From: Methanobacteriaceae archaeon
GTDB lineage: Archaea > Methanobacteriota > Methanobacteria > Methanobacteriales > Methanobacteriaceae
Assembly (NCBI GenBank): GCA_030681145.1
Contig: JAUXXK010000083.1
Location: forward strand, 1-19,161
DNA length: 19,161 bases
Reading direction: 5' to 3'
The position numbers and the translations under genes were made by a program. How positions within the stretch are numbered: the stretch's first letter is position 1; every line of letters starts with the position of its first letter. Positions 16,078-19,161 of this stretch are shown in pieces. The notes beneath the pieces are model-generated. The model did not search any database, had not been told where the DNA came from, and worked only from the letters and a program-made list of their open reading frames with translations.

Positions 16078-17709
16078 ATGGTGGAAATAATTTGTTTAGG
16101 TATTGAAGGCACTGCCGAAAAAACAGGGATAGGAATAGTAAATAAAAAGGGCCATATATTATCCTCTGTAGGTAAGTCGCTAATTCCTAATTCGGGCGGT
16201 ATTCATCCCAGGGAAGCCGCAGAACATCATGCGCAATGGATACCCATTCTGATTAAAAATGCATTAAATGATGCCCACCTTCATTTAGATGATTTGAATC
16301 TAATAGCATTCTCTCAAGGCCCTGGACTCGGTCCTGCACTACGTACTGTGGCAACAGCAGCAAGAAGCCTATCTTTATCCATAGAAGTACCAATAGTGGG
16401 AGTTAATCACTGTTTAGGTCATATAGAAATAGGAAAACTTACAACGGGATCCGTTGATCCAGTTACGCTTTATGCAAGTGGAGGAAATACTCAAGTTATT
16501 GCTTTTGATGAAGGACGTTATAGAGTTTTTGGAGAAACATTGGATATTGCTGTGGGCAACATGTTAGACCAATTCAGCCGGGAAGTTAATTTAGGGCATC
16601 CGGGTGGCCCCGTAGTGGAAAAACTTGCAAATAAATCTCAGAATTACTTAAAACTTCCTTATGCAGTTAAAGGTATGGATCTTTCTTTCTCGGGACTTTT
16701 AACAGCAGCACAGAGAAAGTATGAAAAAGGTTTTTTGATTGAAGACTTATGTTATAGCTTACAGGAAACGGCATTTTCAATGATGGTAGAAGTTACAGAA
16801 CGTGCTTTGGCTCACACTGAAAAAAATGAGGTTATGTTATGTGGAGGAGTAGCAGCGAATGCCAGATTAAGAGAAATGATGTCTTTGATGGCTGACGAAC
16901 ATTACGCTGATTTTTTTATGCCTCCAATAAAATATTGTGGGGATAACGGAGCCATGATTGCTTGGATGGGTCAACTAACCTATGCTCAGAATGGAGGTCA
17001 TTCATTAGATAATACCACTGTAATTCAACGTTATCGAACAGACCAGGTAGATGTGCCTTGGATGAAAAGTTCAAATTACTTTTTAAAACTTCCAGAGGAA
17101 TTAACGGCGAAGGGTGCAGAAGCAGACATTTATGAGAGCAGATGGCTTGAAGAAGATGTTATTATCAAAAAAAGAATTCCTAAAGGTTATCGTATAGATG
17201 AACTGAATCAAAGTCTAAGAAAAACCCGAACAAAAAACGAAGCTAGGTTCCTATCTCAGTCCAAGCGTTTTAGAGTTAAAACCCCAATATTATGGGATAT
17301 TGATTTAGATAATTCATATTTGATAATGGAAAAAATTGAAGGATATCAGATTAAAGATGTTCTGAGTACTGCTGATAAAAAATCTCGGGAAAAAATTTGT
17401 AAAAAGATAGGTGAAACAGTTGCACGGCTCCATAGTGGGGGAATAATTCATGGAGATCTTACAACTTCTAATATGATTTTAAGAGATAATGAAATTATTT
17501 TCATCGATTTTGGTCTTGGAAAATTCTCGGATCTATTGGAAGACAAAGGCGTAGACCTTTTAGTTCTTAAAAAGGCACTAAAAAGTATACATTATCAGAT
17601 TGCAAAGGTATGTTTCCAGTGTATTATGGAGGGATATGAGGAATTTTCTGAAAATAGAGGTATATATAGCAAAATTAATGAAATACAGTCCCGGGGCCGT
17701 TATATTTAA
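16078..17709 (+). CDS. KEOPS fusion protein: Kae1 (tRNA threonylcarbamoyltransferase) with Bud32 kinase
   Basis: Makes N6-threonylcarbamoyladenosine at position 37 of ANN-decoding tRNAs. Kae1 occupies about residues 1-325: LGIEGTAEKTGIG at the N-terminus, metal-site HPREAAEHH (43-51), HCLGHIEIG, ASGGNTQV, LCGGVAANARLREM and GDNGAMIAWMG. A Bud32 (piD261) kinase follows. It has GAEADIYE (346-353) in place of a glycine loop, the ATP lysine in VIIKKRIPKGYR, catalytic HGDLTTSN (458-465, D460) and the DFG motif at 477-479. At 543 residues it matches the known fused form in Methanocaldococcus and relatives. Bud32 in this complex acts as an ATPase/activator. Good ATG with GAGG upstream. Confidence 0.96.
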   Translation: MVEIICLGIEGTAEKTGIGIVNKKGHILSSVGKSLIPNSGGIHPREAAEHHAQWIPILIKNALNDAHLHLDDLNLIAFSQGPGLGPALRTVATAARSLSLSIEVPIVGVNHCLGHIEIGKLTTGSVDPVTLYASGGNTQVIAFDEGRYRVFGETLDIAVGNMLDQFSREVNLGHPGGPVVEKLANKSQNYLKLPYAVKGMDLSFSGLLTAAQRKYEKGFLIEDLCYSLQETAFSMMVEVTERALAHTEKNEVMLCGGVAANARLREMMSLMADEHYADFFMPPIKYCGDNGAMIAWMGQLTYAQNGGHSLDNTTVIQRYRTDQVDVPWMKSSNYFLKLPEELTAKGAEADIYESRWLEEDVIIKKRIPKGYRIDELNQSLRKTRTKNEARFLSQSKRFRVKTPILWDIDLDNSYLIMEKIEGYQIKDVLSTADKKSREKICKKIGETVARLHSGGIIHGDLTTSNMILRDNEIIFIDFGLGKFSDLLEDKGVDLLVLKKALKSIHYQIAKVCFQCIMEGYEEFSENRGIYSKINEIQSRGRYI

Positions 17710-17782
17710 TAATTAATAATGAATACATATAATGAATTTATAATTATGAAGTATAAAATTTTATTATAATGAAGTAGATAAC

Positions 17783-18334
17783 ATGAAGGTAACATTTATA
17801 ACAGGTAACCAACACAAATTAAAAGAAGCAGAAAATATATTCCAGAAGTTTGGCATTAAATTGAAACATGTTAACATTGGCTATCCGGAACTTCAAGGAA
17901 ACTTGGAGGAAGTGGCCAAGTATGGCGCAAAACATGTCGCCAAAAGATTGGAAGAACCAGTAATTGTTGAAGATGCTGGACTGTTTATTAAAGCTTTAGA
18001 TTGGTTTCCAGGACCATATTCTGCATATGTTCAAGATACTATTGGAAATGAAGGCATTCTAAAGCTTATGAAAAATGTTGAAGACCGATACGCCGAATTC
18101 AGGTCGGTAATTGGGTATAGCGCCCCCAATGTCGAGCCCAAGATTTTTTTAGGCACGGTTAAAGGACATATTTCTAAAGAAGAAAAAGGAAATTGTGGTT
18201 TTGCTTTCGATCCATTGTTTTATCCTTCTGAAAATAATAAAACATTTGGGGAGATCAGTACCTATGAAAAAAATGAGTTTTCTCATCGTCGAAGATCATT
18301 AGAGCATTTTTGTAATTGGTATAAAAACAAATGA
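17783..18334 (+). CDS. XTP/dITP pyrophosphatase (RdgB/HAM1 family)
   Basis: Hydrolyses non-canonical purine nucleoside triphosphates (ITP, dITP, XTP) to monophosphates and pyrophosphate, cleaning the nucleotide pool. Signatures seen: TGNQHKLKEA (7-16), EDAGLFI with E63-D64 as metal ligands, FPGPYSA (75-81), GFAFDPLFYP for base recognition, and SHRRRSLEHF near the C-terminus. The 183 residues are typical of the archaeal family. The ribosome binding site before the ATG is weak. It follows kae1-bud32 after 73 bases, so it may be in one transcript with it. Confidence 0.95.
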   Translation: MKVTFITGNQHKLKEAENIFQKFGIKLKHVNIGYPELQGNLEEVAKYGAKHVAKRLEEPVIVEDAGLFIKALDWFPGPYSAYVQDTIGNEGILKLMKNVEDRYAEFRSVIGYSAPNVEPKIFLGTVKGHISKEEKGNCGFAFDPLFYPSENNKTFGEISTYEKNEFSHRRRSLEHFCNWYKNK

Positions 18335-18480
18335 TAATTAATAATAATAATAATATCCCACATATTTTCAAGATATTTCATTAAATAAGTCAAATATTGA
18401 TTAATTATTGTTTAACTTAACAAAGTTTTTATTAATATAATTAGTTAAACTGTAAAAATAATAAAAATAGAGGTATTAAA

Positions 18481-18882
18481 ATGGCAAATAAACCTGATTG
18501 GGTAGAATATTCCAACGAAGAAATTGAAGAACTGATATTAAAACTCACAAAAGAAGGAAATTCCACCAGTAAAATTGGAATCATTTTGAGAGATCAGTAC
18601 GGCATTCCAGATGTGAAAGTAGTTACTGGAAGTAAAATTACACATATTCTAGAAAAACACGGCCAAAAACCAGATTATCCAGAAGATTTAATGAATCTTA
18701 TTAAAAAAGCAGTTAATATCAGGGATCACTTAAAAGAAAATCACAAGGACCTACACACCAAGAGAGGATTACAAATAATTGAATCACAAATCCGGCGTCT
18801 TGGAAGGTACTATGTCCGAGAAGGTGTAATGCCAGAAGGATGGAGATATGACCCAAACAAAGCAGCCCTCCTTGTTAAATAG
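18481..18882 (+). CDS. rpsO: Small ribosomal subunit protein uS15, archaeal type
   Basis: Primary 16S rRNA-binding protein of the 30S platform. The 133 residues have the archaeal/eukaryotic N-terminal extension domain (KPDWVEYSNEEIEELILKL region and the SKIGIILRDQYGIPDV stretch). The S15 core follows with HLKENHKDLHTKRGLQ and IRRLGRYY, ending in the archaeal tail EGWRYDPNKAALLVK. The ATG follows AGAGGTATT. A TATA-like stretch lies near 18430-18440, about 45 bases upstream. The spacer before it carries a short TAA-rich repeat (about 18339-18353). It overlaps the start of the next gene. Confidence 0.97.
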   Translation: MANKPDWVEYSNEEIEELILKLTKEGNSTSKIGIILRDQYGIPDVKVVTGSKITHILEKHGQKPDYPEDLMNLIKKAVNIRDHLKENHKDLHTKRGLQIIESQIRRLGRYYVREGVMPEGWRYDPNKAALLVK

Positions 18883-19161
18883 AGGTGATGAAGCCTGCCA
18901 GATTCTTAAAAATCATCTGGAAAAAGAGAATATTGTTAGGATAATTTCCCACAACGATGCAGATGGTATATCAGCTGCAGGTGTGGTAGCTAATGCTATA
19001 TCCCAAGAAAATGGTCAATTCCATATCAGTATCGTTCCCAGACTTAAAGACAGTTTTATACAAAAATTAGTCCGGGAAAGATATCAACTATTCTTTTTTT
19101 GTGATATGGGTAGTGCTTATCTGGATTCTATATCCAGAATTAAGGGAGATGTTATAATTGC
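18848..19161 (+). CDS. RecJ-like DHH-family phosphoesterase, N-terminal part (runs off the right edge)
   Basis: An open frame to the window edge reads EACQILKNHLEKENIVRIISHNDADGISAAGVVANAI in reading order. It shows DHH-family motif I as HNDADGISAAG, then PRLKDSFIQKL and FFFCDMGSAYLDSI, a motif II-like DMGS. This is the beginning expected of archaeal RecJ-like single-strand exonucleases (GINS-associated type), which act at replication forks and in repair. The start is uncertain. ATG at 18848 overlaps rpsO by 35 bases and has a GGATGGAG stretch before it. TTG at 18872 (MLNRGDEACQ) better resembles the family N-terminus but lacks a clear binding site. Translational coupling to rpsO is likely either way. 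Confidence 0.82.
   Translation, partial: MTQTKQPSLLNRGDEACQILKNHLEKENIVRIISHNDADGISAAGVVANAISQENGQFHISIVPRLKDSFIQKLVRERYQLFFFCDMGSAYLDSISRIKGDVII

Noticed and set aside
18339..18353. Short TAA repeat before rpsO
   Set aside because: A few units only, and consistent with low-complexity spacer. No evidence of function.

Overview
The window reads as a low-GC, mesophilic-looking methanogen chromosome of the Methanobacteriales, probably a Methanobacterium-type organism. Supporting signs are the fused Kae1-Bud32 gene, the archaeal form of ribosomal protein S15, an LSm protein, a methanogenesis marker 12 (UPF0285) gene, the archaeal CobT-like UPF0284 protein, tRNA genes without encoded CCA, TATA-box promoters, and ribosome binding sites of the GGAGGTGAT type. 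From memory, the order argF-purD-ilvB-ilvN-ilvC-UPF0285 is also found in Methanothermobacter thermautotrophicus, so most of this is an ancestral core block.

Layout. 1-2111 (minus): the 5' part of argF, then purD. 2379-6912 (plus): ilvB and ilvN almost abutting, then ilvC, with the marker 12 gene starting at the ilvC stop. 7063-8921: an LSm protein (minus), a tiny coiled-coil ORF (plus) followed by a nested inverted repeat, and surE (minus). 9052-10703 (minus): a two-gene Ku plus LigD-type ligase module. Both genes are frameshifted, and the ligase also appears to lack its C-terminal motif. 11248-12045 (plus): an Mrr/REase-fold domain joined to three membrane segments, with an 18-bp perfect palindrome in its promoter region. 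12115-12330 (minus): two tRNA-Val genes (anticodons CAC and UAC) behind one clear promoter. 12651-14588 (plus): ilvE and uppP, separated by a 16-bp perfect inverted repeat. 14646-15716 (minus): a CobT-like gene. 16078-19161 (plus): kae1-bud32, an XTP/dITP pyrophosphatase gene, rpsO, and the start of a RecJ-like DHH phosphoesterase gene that overlaps rpsO.

How the genes work together. IlvB/IlvN, IlvC and IlvE supply the first two steps and the last step of branched-chain amino acid synthesis; the dehydratase is not in the window. ArgF and PurD belong to arginine and purine synthesis. Kae1-Bud32, the tRNAs, S15 and LSm belong to translation and RNA handling. The inferred RecJ-like nuclease, the ITPase and the decayed Ku-ligase pair concern genome maintenance. 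UppP acts on polyprenyl carrier lipid and the CobT-like protein on cobamide assembly.

The most unusual stretch is 9052-12045: a decaying two-gene end-joining module beside a membrane-anchored nuclease-fold protein with an altered active site and its own candidate operator. I saw no CRISPR array, insertion sequence or integrase.
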